The position numbers were made by a program, and so were the translations under genes. Of a stretch of DNA of 64,000 nt, positions 54,324-62,356 are shown in pieces (the stretch's first letter is position 1; every line of letters begins with the position of its first letter). The notes below the pieces were generated by a model, which worked only from the letters and a program-made list of their open reading frames with translations, made no database searches and was not told the DNA's origin. Origin of the DNA: Halonatronomonas betaini (lineage in GTDB: Bacteria > Bacillota > Halanaerobiia > Halanaerobiales > Halarsenatibacteraceae); contig NZ_JADPIE010000002.1 in assembly GCF_015666175.1 (NCBI RefSeq), forward strand, positions 1-64,000. Direction: 5' to 3'.

Positions 54324-55895
54324 TTATTGAGCCCACCAGACTTTATCTAGTCTGCTCCTAACATCAAGGCCCTGTCTTAATCCTCTTAAATTAACATCAT
54401 TAACATCTACAGACTCTTCTTCATAAAGTACTAATAAAGGTACATCTTCACTTAAAATTCCCATGGCTTCTCTGTACTTTTCTTTGCGTTCATCATGGAA
54501 TGGAATAGAAGCAGCTTCTCTAAGAATTCTATCTACATCTAAATTAGAATAACCAGTAGCACTAACAAATGGAGTTCCGAATTCTTGAGTTGTATAGAGT
54601 CTATGGTAACCAACTGCTGGGTCTCCACCAGAAGTAAATGATTGAAGGGATAGATCATAATCTCTATTTTCATAAACATTTTCAATCATTACTGCTCTTT
54701 CTTGAGTATCAATTGAAAGATTAATTCCTATCTGGCTATAAAGATCCTGCATTATCTCTGCAGCACCCATTAAGTCATCTCTATTAGGATCTACCACTAC
54801 TGAAATATCAAGTTCATCAACACCAGCTTCATCAAGTAATTCTCTGGCTTTATCAAGATCAAATGGATAAAGATTACTATAATCATATTCTTCAAAATAA
54901 GTTAAATCGAATGCGCCACCCATTGGGCCAACATTATAATCACCAAGACCTTCTTGGGTTAATTCAATAATCAATTCTCTATCTGTTGCATGCATTAGAG
55001 CCTGTCTAACAAGTGGATCACTTAATTCAGGATGCTCAAAATTAATGAAGGCAAACCATAATGCAGGAATTCTTACACCCTGCCACATTTCAAAGTTAGG
55101 ATCATCCTGAAATCTTGGAATTTCAGCTCGTGGGAAATAAAATCCCCAGAGATAATCAATCTGACCTGTCTCTAAGGCAGAGATTCTAGAAGCTGAGTCA
55201 GGTATTATATTAAATAAAACTCTATCTAAATAAGCATTATCATCAAAATAATTTTCATTTCTTTCAAGTACTATCCTATCTCCTCTTTCCCATTCTACAA
55301 ACTGGAAAGGACCAGTACCAACTGGTTCTACTGTTATATCAGCTTCGGAAATATTATCAAGTTCATCTTCCAATAAATGCTTTGGCATTATAGGAGCATC
55401 ATAAACTTCTAGTGAAACCAAAAAAGGTGCATAAGCTTCTGTTAATGTTATTACTACTGTATTATCATCAGGTGTTTCAATATCTTCAATGAATTCATGA
55501 ACATCCTGGAAACGACCATGAAATTCTGGCAATACTTCTTCAAAACTAAACTTCACATCTTCACTAGTAAATGCTTCGCCGTCATGCCAGGTTATATCTT
55601 CTTTTAAATGAAAAGTAAATACGGTATTATCTTCTGAAACATCCCAGCTCTCAGCTAGTTGTGGCTGAGGAGTGCCATCTTCTGCTCTCCAGATAAGACC
55701 ACTATATACATTTGCTGTTACAGCTGCTACAGGATAACTTGTAGTAATTCCAGGATTAAGATGATCAGGATTTTCACCAATACCAATTACTAAATCTCCG
55801 CCTTCTTGAGGAGTCTCTGCTCTAACTGAGCCAAAACTAAATGCAAAAACTAATGCTAATGTAATAATGAAAATTGTTTTTAAATTCTTCTTCAT
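54324..55895 (-). CDS. Opp-family substrate-binding protein, probable nucleoside/peptide receptor
   Basis: A 523-aa SBP_bac_5 protein. Signal peptide residues 1-27 (MKKNLK, hydrophobic core, cleavage near VRA-E), mature start TPQEGGDLVIGIGENPDHLNP. The family blocks WHDGEAFTSEDVKFSFE and VRQALMHATDREL are present. It is the first structural gene after the regulator. Genomic linkage to a nucleoside phosphorylase and adenine deaminase, with no peptidase, suggests that it binds nucleosides; this is inference, and a peptide ligand cannot be excluded. Confidence 0.87.
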   Translation of the reverse strand: MKKNLKTIFIITLALVFAFSFGSVRAETPQEGGDLVIGIGENPDHLNPGITTSYPVAAVTANVYSGLIWRAEDGTPQPQLAESWDVSEDNTVFTFHLKEDITWHDGEAFTSEDVKFSFEEVLPEFHGRFQDVHEFIEDIETPDDNTVVITLTEAYAPFLVSLEVYDAPIMPKHLLEDELDNISEADITVEPVGTGPFQFVEWERGDRIVLERNENYFDDNAYLDRVLFNIIPDSASRISALETGQIDYLWGFYFPRAEIPRFQDDPNFEMWQGVRIPALWFAFINFEHPELSDPLVRQALMHATDRELIIELTQEGLGDYNVGPMGGAFDLTYFEEYDYSNLYPFDLDKARELLDEAGVDELDISVVVDPNRDDLMGAAEIMQDLYSQIGINLSIDTQERAVMIENVYENRDYDLSLQSFTSGGDPAVGYHRLYTTQEFGTPFVSATGYSNLDVDRILREAASIPFHDERKEKYREAMGILSEDVPLLVLYEEESVDVNDVNLRGLRQGLDVRSRLDKVWWAQ

Positions 55896-56074
55896 TTTTA
55901 TCCCCCTTTTTTAATTAAAAAATCAAATTATACTGATTCATAAATAATTTTAGATAGCTATTACACCCCCTTAATTAAATGAATATAAGTCTGTTCCCTA
56001 TTCATTCATATGATCATTAAATTACACTTAACATTTACCAATTATAAAAACTACTTTTTACTGAAATAGTTTTA

Positions 56075-56809
56075 TTATCTAGTTCTCAACATCCTGATTT
56101 CAAATTTATCATGACTAAAATAACTTTTTGAGAAAAAAATAAATTCACCATTTGAATTATAATTATACTGTTTCATTAATAACAAAAGTGAATTCTTAGG
56201 TAATTTTAATTTTTCTTGAAGAAACCTATCACTAACTAATGGTTTAATTTTTGCTTTTGAATTAGTGATATAGATATTATGATTTTTATCAAGGGTATCC
56301 AATAACGAACCATTAAAGTTTTTTTTGTTCATAATCTTTTTCTGATTTAACTTTTCATTCAAAATATAATCTATATTAAAGATAACCGGAATTTCATCTG
56401 CTAGTCTAACTCTTTCAATTTTAATAAATTTTTTATTTTTTAAATCTTTTTGGTTTCTGAGTTTAAATTCATTATTTATTTCTTCATAATTAACGTGATT
56501 TATTTTTAGTTCATCAGTATTTGGTGTAAAGCCTCTTTCTTCAATAATATTAGTCACACTGGATAATTTTTCAATCCCACGATCAAAATGATCATTGTCA
56601 GAATTTATAAAAGTTCCTACACCATGTTTTCTTATAATAGTTCCTTCTTTTTCTAAATCTCTTAAACTTTCTCTGACAGTTACTCGACTTGTATTCAGTT
56701 GTTTAGCTAAACTTTCTTCTGATGGAAGTCGAAGATCATCATTGTTTTCTAACATTAATTTTCGATTAATTATCTGACGAATATCTTCTTTAATTTTTAA
56801 ATATTTCAT
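56075..56809 (-). CDS. GntR/HutC-family transcriptional regulator
   Basis: A 244-aa repressor-type regulator. The N-terminal winged helix reads LPSEESLAKQLNTSRVTVRESLRDLEKEGTIIRKHGVGTFI (about 28-68). The C-terminal UTRA ligand domain (about 95-240) has the usual IERVRLADEIPVIFNIDYI block. AGGTGA precedes the ATG. It is directly upstream of the Opp-phosphorylase-deaminase genes and should control them in response to a small molecule, possibly a nucleoside or base. Confidence 0.87.
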   Translation of the reverse strand: MKYLKIKEDIRQIINRKLMLENNDDLRLPSEESLAKQLNTSRVTVRESLRDLEKEGTIIRKHGVGTFINSDNDHFDRGIEKLSSVTNIIEERGFTPNTDELKINHVNYEEINNEFKLRNQKDLKNKKFIKIERVRLADEIPVIFNIDYILNEKLNQKKIMNKKNFNGSLLDTLDKNHNIYITNSKAKIKPLVSDRFLQEKLKLPKNSLLLLMKQYNYNSNGEFIFFSKSYFSHDKFEIRMLRTR

Positions 56810-56840
56810 TGGATTATCACCTATGCTTTATGAATTTTTA

Positions 56841-56854
56841 TTAGACGTTAGACG
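56841..56854. promoter_or_regulatory. Tandem TTAGACG repeats (possible GntR operator)
   Basis: TTAGACGTTAGACG lies between the -10 box and the start codon of the GntR gene. Its position suits autoregulation; the half-site layout is direct rather than inverted, which is unusual for a dimeric GntR protein. Confidence 0.35.
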
Positions 56855-56869
56855 ACTATCCTTGTAAAT

Positions 56870-56898
56870 ATCTTACCATAGTAAAGTAATGCTGTAAA
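56870..56898 (-). promoter_or_regulatory. Sigma-A promoter of the GntR-type gene
   Basis: TTTACA at 56893-56898 and TAAGAT at 56870-56875 on the minus strand are separated by 17 bases. The start codon is about 60 bases further on, with the TTAGACG repeats between. Confidence 0.5.
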
Positions 56899-56932
56899 GC
56901 TAATTTTTAAATTTTTTTGAATATTAAATAAA

Positions 56933-56960
56933 ACCGGCAACTTTATTAAGAGTTGCCGGT
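56933..56960 (-). terminator. Terminator after the HIT gene
   Basis: A 9-bp stem (ACCGGCAAC / GTTGCCGGT) with a 10-base loop is followed by TTTTATTTAAT on the minus strand, 48 bases past the HIT gene. Confidence 0.85.
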
Positions 56961-57008
56961 AATTTATTAAAAGCTATATTATTTTATAATGATTTTAAAT
57001 TTAATTTA

Positions 57009-57383
57009 CTATCCATTAAATGGCACTAATTCTTTTTTTAACTTTCGAACTCCTCCTCTTGGATCATCAATATCTCCTTCATATCGAGGTATTAAATGAA
57101 TATGAAGATGCATTACTGTTTGCCCTGCTGCTTCATCAATATTAACACCAATATTGAAACCATCTGGATTATATTTTTCTTCAAGATAATCTCTGGATTC
57201 TTTTAATAAGTTAAACAAACATAAAATTTCTTCATCGGTTGCTTCAAAAAAATTTGAAAAATGCCGTTTAGAAATAACCATCATGTGACCTTCATTAACA
57301 GGGTATTTGTCATAAATCGCAATAGCATGTTCATTTTCCATCTCTACTCTATTCTCATCTAAAGTGCAAAATCTGCAAGAAAT
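57009..57383 (-). CDS. HIT-family nucleotide hydrolase, apparent AUU start
   Basis: A 124-aa histidine-triad protein: EGHMMVISKRHFSNF in the middle and the active-site QTVMHLHIHLIPRYEGD. The N-terminus SCRFCTLDENRV is the family's usual start (SCxFC), beginning right after an ATT codon at 57381-57383. That ATT is 8 nt after GAGAGG. An in-frame GTG at 57390-57392 overlaps the ribosome site and would add an atypical IKI, so AUU is favoured. Members hydrolyse AMP- or dinucleoside-polyphosphate-type nucleotides. It has its own terminator. Confidence 0.8.
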   Translation of the reverse strand: MSCRFCTLDENRVEMENEHAIAIYDKYPVNEGHMMVISKRHFSNFFEATDEEILCLFNLLKESRDYLEEKYNPDGFNIGVNIDEAAGQTVMHLHIHLIPRYEGDIDDPRGGVRKLKKELVPFNG

Positions 57384-57626
57384 TTTAATCACCTCTCTAT
57401 TAATATATTAATTTTAAATCTTAATTAACTATTTCGATAATATAACTTAAATTCCTGCTAAGAATTCTAAATACATGATATACTTTGGCTTTCATTTTTA
57501 ATATCAAAAAGCAATTAAAGAAAATTAAAGTCTATTTTAATACAAAAATAAAAAACTCTAATATTAATAAATCTATATTAAATAAATTATTAACTACTAC
57601 TTAAATTATGAAATGATTTGCTATCT

Positions 57627-57848
57627 TTAGGGCTTATTTTGGTATTCTGCTATAAATGATAATATCTCTCTGACAGTGTAGTCCCGGGATGACATGCAGG
57701 CTGTGCACCTTAAATCTGTCAGGGCCTGCATGTCTCTTTCATCTCCATGCTCTTTATAATGCATGACTTCGATATACAGAAATTCTGGCACCGGTTCTTG
57801 ATTGAAATCACCGCATACTTTGCATTTAAATATCATTTTATTATCCAT
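57627..57848 (-). CDS. Small zinc-ribbon-like protein
   Basis: A 73-aa protein with CKVCG near the N-terminus and CTAC near residue 47, which could bind one zinc. I do not recognise a family. GGAGG lies 8 nt before the ATG, and the start overlaps the end of the GGCT-like gene by eight bases, so it is co-translated with that operon. It is the last gene of the three-gene set. Confidence 0.6.
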   Translation of the reverse strand: MDNKMIFKCKVCGDFNQEPVPEFLYIEVMHYKEHGDERDMQALTDLRCTACMSSRDYTVREILSFIAEYQNKP

Positions 57849-58299
57849 TGCTTATCCTCCAGTTAGCTTCTCTTTTATGATTTAATTCTTCTTTAATTGT
57901 CTGGATGTATTCTGCTGGCAGCTGATGCTCCCTGGCGCCGTTTAAGATATACTCCTGATACCAGTCGGCTACTTGAAGGTCATTACTGGTATAATCTGAG
58001 ATATAGGTGATGGCTTTTAACTTCTTGGAGCCGGCCTCAACTCTGACTTCTTTTCTCTGATAATTGCCTTCATAGAGATCCAGTGTGTTAAAGTGATCTG
58101 GCTGCAATTTGTAAACGACACCATAGACATGGCTCTCTGGATCATATTCCAGATTGGCATAACCTGTATTATCTCCGCCTATCTTATTACAGGCAAACCT
58201 GTAATTATTGAGCCTGGCGGTTGTTACTGACCTGGCCGAAGGTATCCTTTCTTTTAATCTTCTGCTGCTCATATTTGAGCCATAGGCAAAATAATATAT
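57841..58299 (-). CDS. Gamma-glutamylcyclotransferase-like (GGCT/AIG2) protein, apparent non-AUG start
   Basis: About 152 aa. The family's N-terminal YFAYGSNM glycine loop is encoded only upstream of the first ATG (58272): the codons give IYYFAYGSNMSSRRLKERIP. No ATG, GTG or TTG exists between the upstream in-frame TAG and that block. AGGAGG at 58309-58314 puts ATA 58299 at spacing 9 and ATT 58305 at spacing 3; the ATT overlaps the preceding TAA stop as ATTAA. The conserved catalytic-type Glu is probably in LDLYEGNYQRKEV. Enzymes of this fold release 5-oxoproline from gamma-glutamyl compounds; the real substrate is open. Confidence 0.75.
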   Translation of the reverse strand: MYYFAYGSNMSSRRLKERIPSARSVTTARLNNYRFACNKIGGDNTGYANLEYDPESHVYGVVYKLQPDHFNTLDLYEGNYQRKEVRVEAGSKKLKAITYISDYTSNDLQVADWYQEYILNGAREHQLPAEYIQTIKEELNHKREANWRISNG

Positions 58300-58300
58300 C

Positions 58301-58672
58301 TTAATCTACCTCCTTCCAGTTTCCATTTGGGATTAATTTTGATCTATCATTTATTTCAGAGTTATAAATATAGGTCCAGGCCTGATGGTTTTTGCCTGAA
58401 TTGATTTCTTTAACCTTTATTAATTCCCGGCGATAAAAATCTGGATGGCCTTCAAGTATATCCATACTTTCCAGTGCTTCTTTTTGGTGGGCTTTATCGA
58501 TTATGATTAGCTCACCTTTAACCTGGTCTTCTCCCTCTTTTAATGCTGGAAAAGCTCCAAGGTCAAATAGTTTTCCCTGAGTTGTAGCTGCTTTTAGATC
58601 TGTTACATATGGTTTTATCAGTCTGTGATTGCCATAGCCCTGCATTAATGTGCCATAGACAAATATTTTTAT
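58301..58672 (-). CDS. Second GGCT/AIG2-like protein, apparent AUA start
   Basis: About 123 aa. The fold's opening block is IKIFVYGTLMQGYGNHRLI, the usual beginning MK(I/V)FVYGTLM with AUA as first codon. ATA 58670-58672 is 8 nt after AGGAGG (58681-58686), ideal spacing; no ATG, GTG or TTG lies between that site and the block. The first ATG (58645) would remove the essential VYGTLM strand and loop. The active-site Glu is probably in DILEGHPDFYRRELI. It ends in the ribosome site of the next GGCT-like gene, forming a tight tandem. Confidence 0.78.
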   Translation of the reverse strand: MKIFVYGTLMQGYGNHRLIKPYVTDLKAATTQGKLFDLGAFPALKEGEDQVKGELIIIDKAHQKEALESMDILEGHPDFYRRELIKVKEINSGKNHQAWTYIYNSEINDRSKLIPNGNWKEVD

Positions 58673-58891
58673 GGTGATCTCCTCCTTTAAGGCTTGAACC
58701 TTGAGTTAGTTTTGTTTAAAGCTGATCAGCTTTATAAATAATTGTAAATATTTTGTTATTTATTATGTATATATTACCATAAATTTAATTTAATTTCAAT
58801 ATATTTGTATATAATTTTATATTTTTAGGTGATATCACCTATGTATTAGCTGGTTAAAGGAGCAGAATAAGGGCTGGATTTGTGGCTAAAA

Positions 58892-58938
58892 ACTTTGTGA
58901 AATTTGCTTAAAGATACCGTTTGGTCACCGTCGGGTAA
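58892..58938. repeat. 47-bp intergenic repeat, copy 1
   Basis: 42 of 47 bases match 63469-63515 in the same orientation, sharing ACTTTGTGAAATTTGCT and ACCGTCGGGTAA. Both copies are intergenic. Confidence 0.7.
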
Positions 58939-58956
58939 GGAGGGGGCATAGAAAAA

Positions 58957-58977
58957 GCCAGGACAGACTGTCCTGGC
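58957..58977 (-). terminator. Strong terminator after the FAD oxidase gene
   Basis: GCCAGGACAG and CTGTCCTGGC form a perfect 10-bp arm pair around a single central base (in practice a small loop), followed by TTTTTC on the minus strand. Confidence 0.88.
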
Positions 58978-59036
58978 GTGATATTTTATGATTATATTAA
59001 TATAAGCCTGGCGACTTTAATTCATTCAAATATCTG

Positions 59037-60458
59037 CTAAGAGATATTGATTAAACCAGGCATAATATTATCAGGGTCATATTTTGATTTAATCTTCTTT
59101 AAACGTTCCAGATTATCGCCATAGGCAGACCTCAGTACTAATTCTCTTTTATCAAGATCTCCAGTGATATTAAGGTAACTACCTTCACCGGCTAATTTCT
59201 CTAATTCGCTGTGAAATGACCGGGCCCAGGAAATATTGGCTTCAGATTTATCAGAGCCATACCAATTAGATTGAATGGCCACCATATAAGGGTATTTGCG
59301 ATTGTAAAAAGGAGTGGCTTCAAGAGGAACGCGACTCATAGAACCATCTAGAAAATAAAAATCTGTAGTTGAATCAGGAGATGGCTGCTTTTTTACGTAT
59401 TTTTCAATCAGATCAAAGACTTCATCATTAATTTCGTCCAGATAGATAGACTTCCAGTAATAGAGTTTTCCAACAGGAAAGTTAGCATCTAGAAGCTGCT
59501 GGAAATCTTTAAAAGGTAAAGGAAAGCTTAGATCAGCTATTGGCTCAACTATTGATTGTAGTGGGCCTGCAATTTCTTCTGCCTGATCCTGAGAACCAAA
59601 ATAACAACCAAAAAGAATCAAGGACGGTCTCCCCTGGTCCTCTTCAGCAATCCCAGGCATAGCAGGTGCTCTGCCAAAGTCAGCAATCAGCATTAATTCT
59701 TCTGGTGCTGAAGACATATAATCTCTAGCGAAAGCCATAACCTCTTCGGTTTTTTCCAGCGGGTAAACTGTTATAACTGCTGAGATCGGATCACTTACAG
59801 GATGAAGATCAAATTCAAAGGCTGTAACTACCCCAAAATTACCTCCTCCTCCTCTAAGTGCCCAGAAAAGATCAGGGTGGTTGTCTTTTGATGCTTTGAC
59901 TAGTTCTCCGTCAGGGGTGACTACCTCGATTGATTTTAGATTATCAATTGTCAGTCCATGCTTTCTAGTCAACCAGCCCATACCTCCGTGGAGGGTAAGG
60001 CCTGCAACCCCTGTCTGAGAGACTACTCCCAGTGGTGCAGCCAGGTTAAACGGGGCAGTTTCATGGTCAACATCACCGAGAAGGGCACCGCTTTCCACCA
60101 CAGCTGTTTGTTCTTCTGGATTCACATGGACACTGCGCATCTTTGAAACATCAATTACCAGCCCTTGTTCTGCAATTGCTGCTCCAGAAACATTATGGCC
60201 ACCAGCTCGGATTGAACTTTTCAGCTGGTGTTCCTGAATAAAATTAACAGCTGAGATAACATCTGCAGGACCTTGAGCACGAACGATTAGTGCAGGTTTC
60301 TTATCTATCATACCATTGAAGATTTCTCGAGCTTCATCATAGCCCTCATCTCCCATTTTCAACAAGTTGCCTTTTAGCTGATTGCTTAAATCGGTCAGAA
60401 CTTCATCATCAAGCTCAATCATTTTCTCATCAAGAGTTTTTATCTTAACCTGCTTCAT
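59037..60458 (-). CDS. FAD-linked oxidase (berberine-bridge-enzyme type)
   Basis: A 473-aa flavoprotein of the FAD_binding_4/BBE family. RAGGHNVSGAAIAEQGLVIDVSKM (near residue 85) carries the His that binds FAD covalently. GVAGLTLHGGMGWLTRKHGLTIDNL follows, where many relatives have a Cys for a second FAD link (here the position appears to be Val or Leu). The C-terminus RSAYGDNLERLKKIKSKYDPDNI is the BBE motif. ATG 60458 (GGGAGAGG upstream) is chosen over ORF extension to 60545, which has no ribosome site. Substrates of the family include sugars and alcohols. It has its own promoter region and terminator. Confidence 0.87.
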   Translation of the reverse strand: MKQVKIKTLDEKMIELDDEVLTDLSNQLKGNLLKMGDEGYDEAREIFNGMIDKKPALIVRAQGPADVISAVNFIQEHQLKSSIRAGGHNVSGAAIAEQGLVIDVSKMRSVHVNPEEQTAVVESGALLGDVDHETAPFNLAAPLGVVSQTGVAGLTLHGGMGWLTRKHGLTIDNLKSIEVVTPDGELVKASKDNHPDLFWALRGGGGNFGVVTAFEFDLHPVSDPISAVITVYPLEKTEEVMAFARDYMSSAPEELMLIADFGRAPAMPGIAEEDQGRPSLILFGCYFGSQDQAEEIAGPLQSIVEPIADLSFPLPFKDFQQLLDANFPVGKLYYWKSIYLDEINDEVFDLIEKYVKKQPSPDSTTDFYFLDGSMSRVPLEATPFYNRKYPYMVAIQSNWYGSDKSEANISWARSFHSELEKLAGEGSYLNITGDLDKRELVLRSAYGDNLERLKKIKSKYDPDNIMPGLINIS

Positions 60459-60569
60459 TAAAATTCCTCTCCCTTCAGTTTTGAAAAAATTAGTCATAAT
60501 TAACCTATACCGAGATTCTATCAGCAGGAGACTAATTCGAACCATTTAAACAATCATCTAAATCAGGCA

Positions 60570-60597
60570 ACCCCAGAAAAGGTTTACAACCTGGGGT
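60570..60597 (-). promoter_or_regulatory. Leader hairpin before the FAD oxidase gene
   Basis: ACCCCAG pairs with CTGGGGT around a 14-base loop that can itself pair in an alternative way (AGGTT/AACCT). No T-run follows, so an attenuator or mRNA-stability element is more likely than a terminator. Low certainty. Confidence 0.35.
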
Positions 60598-60755
60598 GAT
60601 TTGATAATAATAGCTGAACGTCCTCTGTCCTGACAGAACATATAAATCTAAATTAATAATCAACATGGCTGCAACAAAATTATTAAAAGTTTATTTGTTG
60701 AAAATTATCTCCTTCCAATTTAATTGAAGCCTTATTAATAACTAATACTTGTTAA

Positions 60756-60784
60756 AGTATAGCATATTTATCGAGTTTAATCAA
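60756..60784 (-). promoter_or_regulatory. Sigma-A promoter for the FAD oxidase gene
   Basis: The minus strand has TTGATT (60779-60784), exactly 17 bases, then TATACT (60756-60761). Both boxes are close to consensus. The small gene at 60802-60960 ends just before it. Confidence 0.6.
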
Positions 60785-60801
60785 TTAGTTTTTTTAATTT
60801 T

Positions 60802-60960
60802 TTAAAAACTAATTAAATTAAAATACCATTCCTCCGGGAGGAAGGCAGAGCTGGCCGAGACATGCTCTGAGGCGATAAATAAACCGACTTCATCATTTTC
60901 TGCCTGGACTCCAATTGAGAGCTTCTCGTTAATCTTTAATTCATCTAAGATAGTTTCAAT
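60802..60960 (-). CDS. Possible 52-aa small protein with AUU start
   Basis: After an in-frame TAA, ATT 60960 (10 nt after AAAGGGGG) begins ETILDELKINEKLSIGVQ, and the frame continues ENDEVGLFIASEHVS, then FLPEEWYFN, to TAA at 60802. Codon use and residue make-up look coding (acidic, like the neighbours). No ATG, GTG or TTG start is available. The pattern matches other AUH-start genes in this window, but as the family is unknown it may equally be a gene fragment. Confidence 0.45.
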   Translation of the reverse strand: METILDELKINEKLSIGVQAENDEVGLFIASEHVSASSAFLPEEWYFNLISF

Positions 60961-61140
60961 TTTTTATTTTCCCCCTTTTGAATTTAGGCTTAATAACTTC
61001 TGTTCTATGGTTTTTTTGATTTCATATTTTTAATTTCAGGTCTATTATAATACTTCAGCTTTTAGTAATTTTATCCTGCAATGATCCTATTTTAATTATA
61101 CAATAAATAAGAATTTAATTAGTCTTTATAAAATATAAAA

Positions 61141-61154
61141 CCGCCTTACGGCGG
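61141..61154 (-). terminator. Terminator after the Gfo/Idh/MocA gene
   Basis: CCGCC-TTAC-GGCGG forms a 5-bp GC stem with a tetraloop, followed by TTTTATATTTT on the minus strand, 60 bases past the stop codon. Confidence 0.75.
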
Positions 61155-61213
61155 CCTTAGTTTAAAACTTTCTCAATTAGACTCAGCTTGCAAAAAACTC
61201 TCATAATTAAAAT

Positions 61214-62356
61214 TTATTTGAAATCTATCCACTTTGAATCATTCTTGGAACTCTCAACGCATTTTTCAATGAATTTAACTCCTCTTAACCCTTCTTCTAG
61301 CTTAGGATAATCAAAATCAGAAGGGTCTATACTGTCCTTTTCTTTCTTAGCCTGGACTGCAGCTGCAAAATTACTGTAAATATTAGCAAAGGCCTCAAAA
61401 AATCCTTCTGGATGACCAGCCGGAATACGAGAATTCTCTTGGGCTTCGTCCCCTAAATATTCATGCCCCCGTGAAAGCATTCTTGGAGCCTCATTCAATT
61501 TTGTAAATTTTAAAAGATTTGGATTTTTATGATGCCATTCAAGCGATCCTTTTGATCCAAATATTCTCAACTTCAAGCCATTCTCATTGCCAATTGCAAT
61601 TTGAGATGCCCAATACATGCCGCTTACCCCATTATTATATTTAATCATAACTCCACCGTTATCATCCAGTTTCCTGCCTTCTACAAAGATATCTAGATTA
61701 GCACTCAATCGGGAAATCTCACAACCGGTCATGTAACTAACTGTATTTTCAATATGACTGCCAATATCAGCAATACAGGTAGATATGCCTGCCTGATCAG
61801 GATTGGTTCGCCAGGCCGCCTGCTTGTTATCAGCTGGAGCTGCCAGCCATTCATCAGGGTACTCGCCCATAATCATTCTGAGTTCGCCTAATTCTCCCTC
61901 TTTGATCAAACGCCTTGCTTCTTTAACCATAGGATATCCTGAGAAAGTATACGAGACACCAAAAAGCGTATCGGTTCGATCGGCCAGTTCCTTCAATTCT
62001 TTTGCTTCAGCCAGAGTTGTAGTCACTGGCTTATCACAGAGTACATTTATTCCCTGCTCCAAAAAGGATTTAGCAATTGGATAATGGGTGTTATTCGGGG
62101 TGGTTATTGAAACAAAATCGATACCATCATCCCGAGAAGCTTCCTGTTTCGCCATTTCCTGAAAATTATCATAAAGCCTGTCTTCATCCAGACCCAGATC
62201 TCGTCCAATAGAAAGGGTCTTATCGTAATCTTGAGAAAAACTGCCAGCAACCAGTCTGGCAGTATTGTCAAGTCTAATTGCCCGGCGATGAACATCTCCA
62301 ATGAAAGCTCCTGGTCCTCCACCAACCATGCCATACTTTAAACAATTATTTTTCAT
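61214..62356 (-). CDS. Gfo/Idh/MocA-family oxidoreductase
   Basis: A 380-aa NAD(P)-dependent sugar or inositol-type dehydrogenase. The N-terminal Rossmann motif GMVGGGPGAFIGDVHRRA is at residue 9, and the substrate/cofactor motif GINVLCDKPVTTTLAEAKEL is near 113. GHPEGFFEAFANIYSNF is the C-terminal family block. GGAGGTAAATC precedes the ATG. It is 169 bases downstream of the aldo-keto reductase gene and may work with it on sugar derivatives, though the substrate is not visible. Confidence 0.88.
   Translation of the reverse strand: MKNNCLKYGMVGGGPGAFIGDVHRRAIRLDNTARLVAGSFSQDYDKTLSIGRDLGLDEDRLYDNFQEMAKQEASRDDGIDFVSITTPNNTHYPIAKSFLEQGINVLCDKPVTTTLAEAKELKELADRTDTLFGVSYTFSGYPMVKEARRLIKEGELGELRMIMGEYPDEWLAAPADNKQAAWRTNPDQAGISTCIADIGSHIENTVSYMTGCEISRLSANLDIFVEGRKLDDNGGVMIKYNNGVSGMYWASQIAIGNENGLKLRIFGSKGSLEWHHKNPNLLKFTKLNEAPRMLSRGHEYLGDEAQENSRIPAGHPEGFFEAFANIYSNFAAAVQAKKEKDSIDPSDFDYPKLEEGLRGVKFIEKCVESSKNDSKWIDFK

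Larger units (their letters stand above)
58673..59036. other. Intergenic region, 364 bases
   Basis: Holds the strong FAD-oxidase terminator (58957-58977), a 47-bp repeat copy (58892-58938), and AT-rich sequence before the GGCT-like genes. No additional gene was recognised. Confidence 0.6.
60459..60801. other. Upstream region of the FAD oxidase gene, 343 bases
   Basis: Holds a well-formed promoter at 60756-60784, which would give a leader of about 290 bases, and an ACCCCAG/CTGGGGT hairpin at 60570-60597 within that leader. I found no match to a known riboswitch or T-box. Confidence 0.5.

Noticed and set aside
60540-60676. Minus-strand frame beginning MLIINLDLYV in the FAD oxidase leader
   Set aside because: It has no ribosome site, its sequence covers the leader hairpin and it lacks family resemblance. 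Probably chance.
60459-60756. Riboswitch or T-box in the long leader of the FAD oxidase gene
   Set aside because: A hairpin is present, but I could not find T-box or known riboswitch core sequences, so only a generic leader hairpin is reported.
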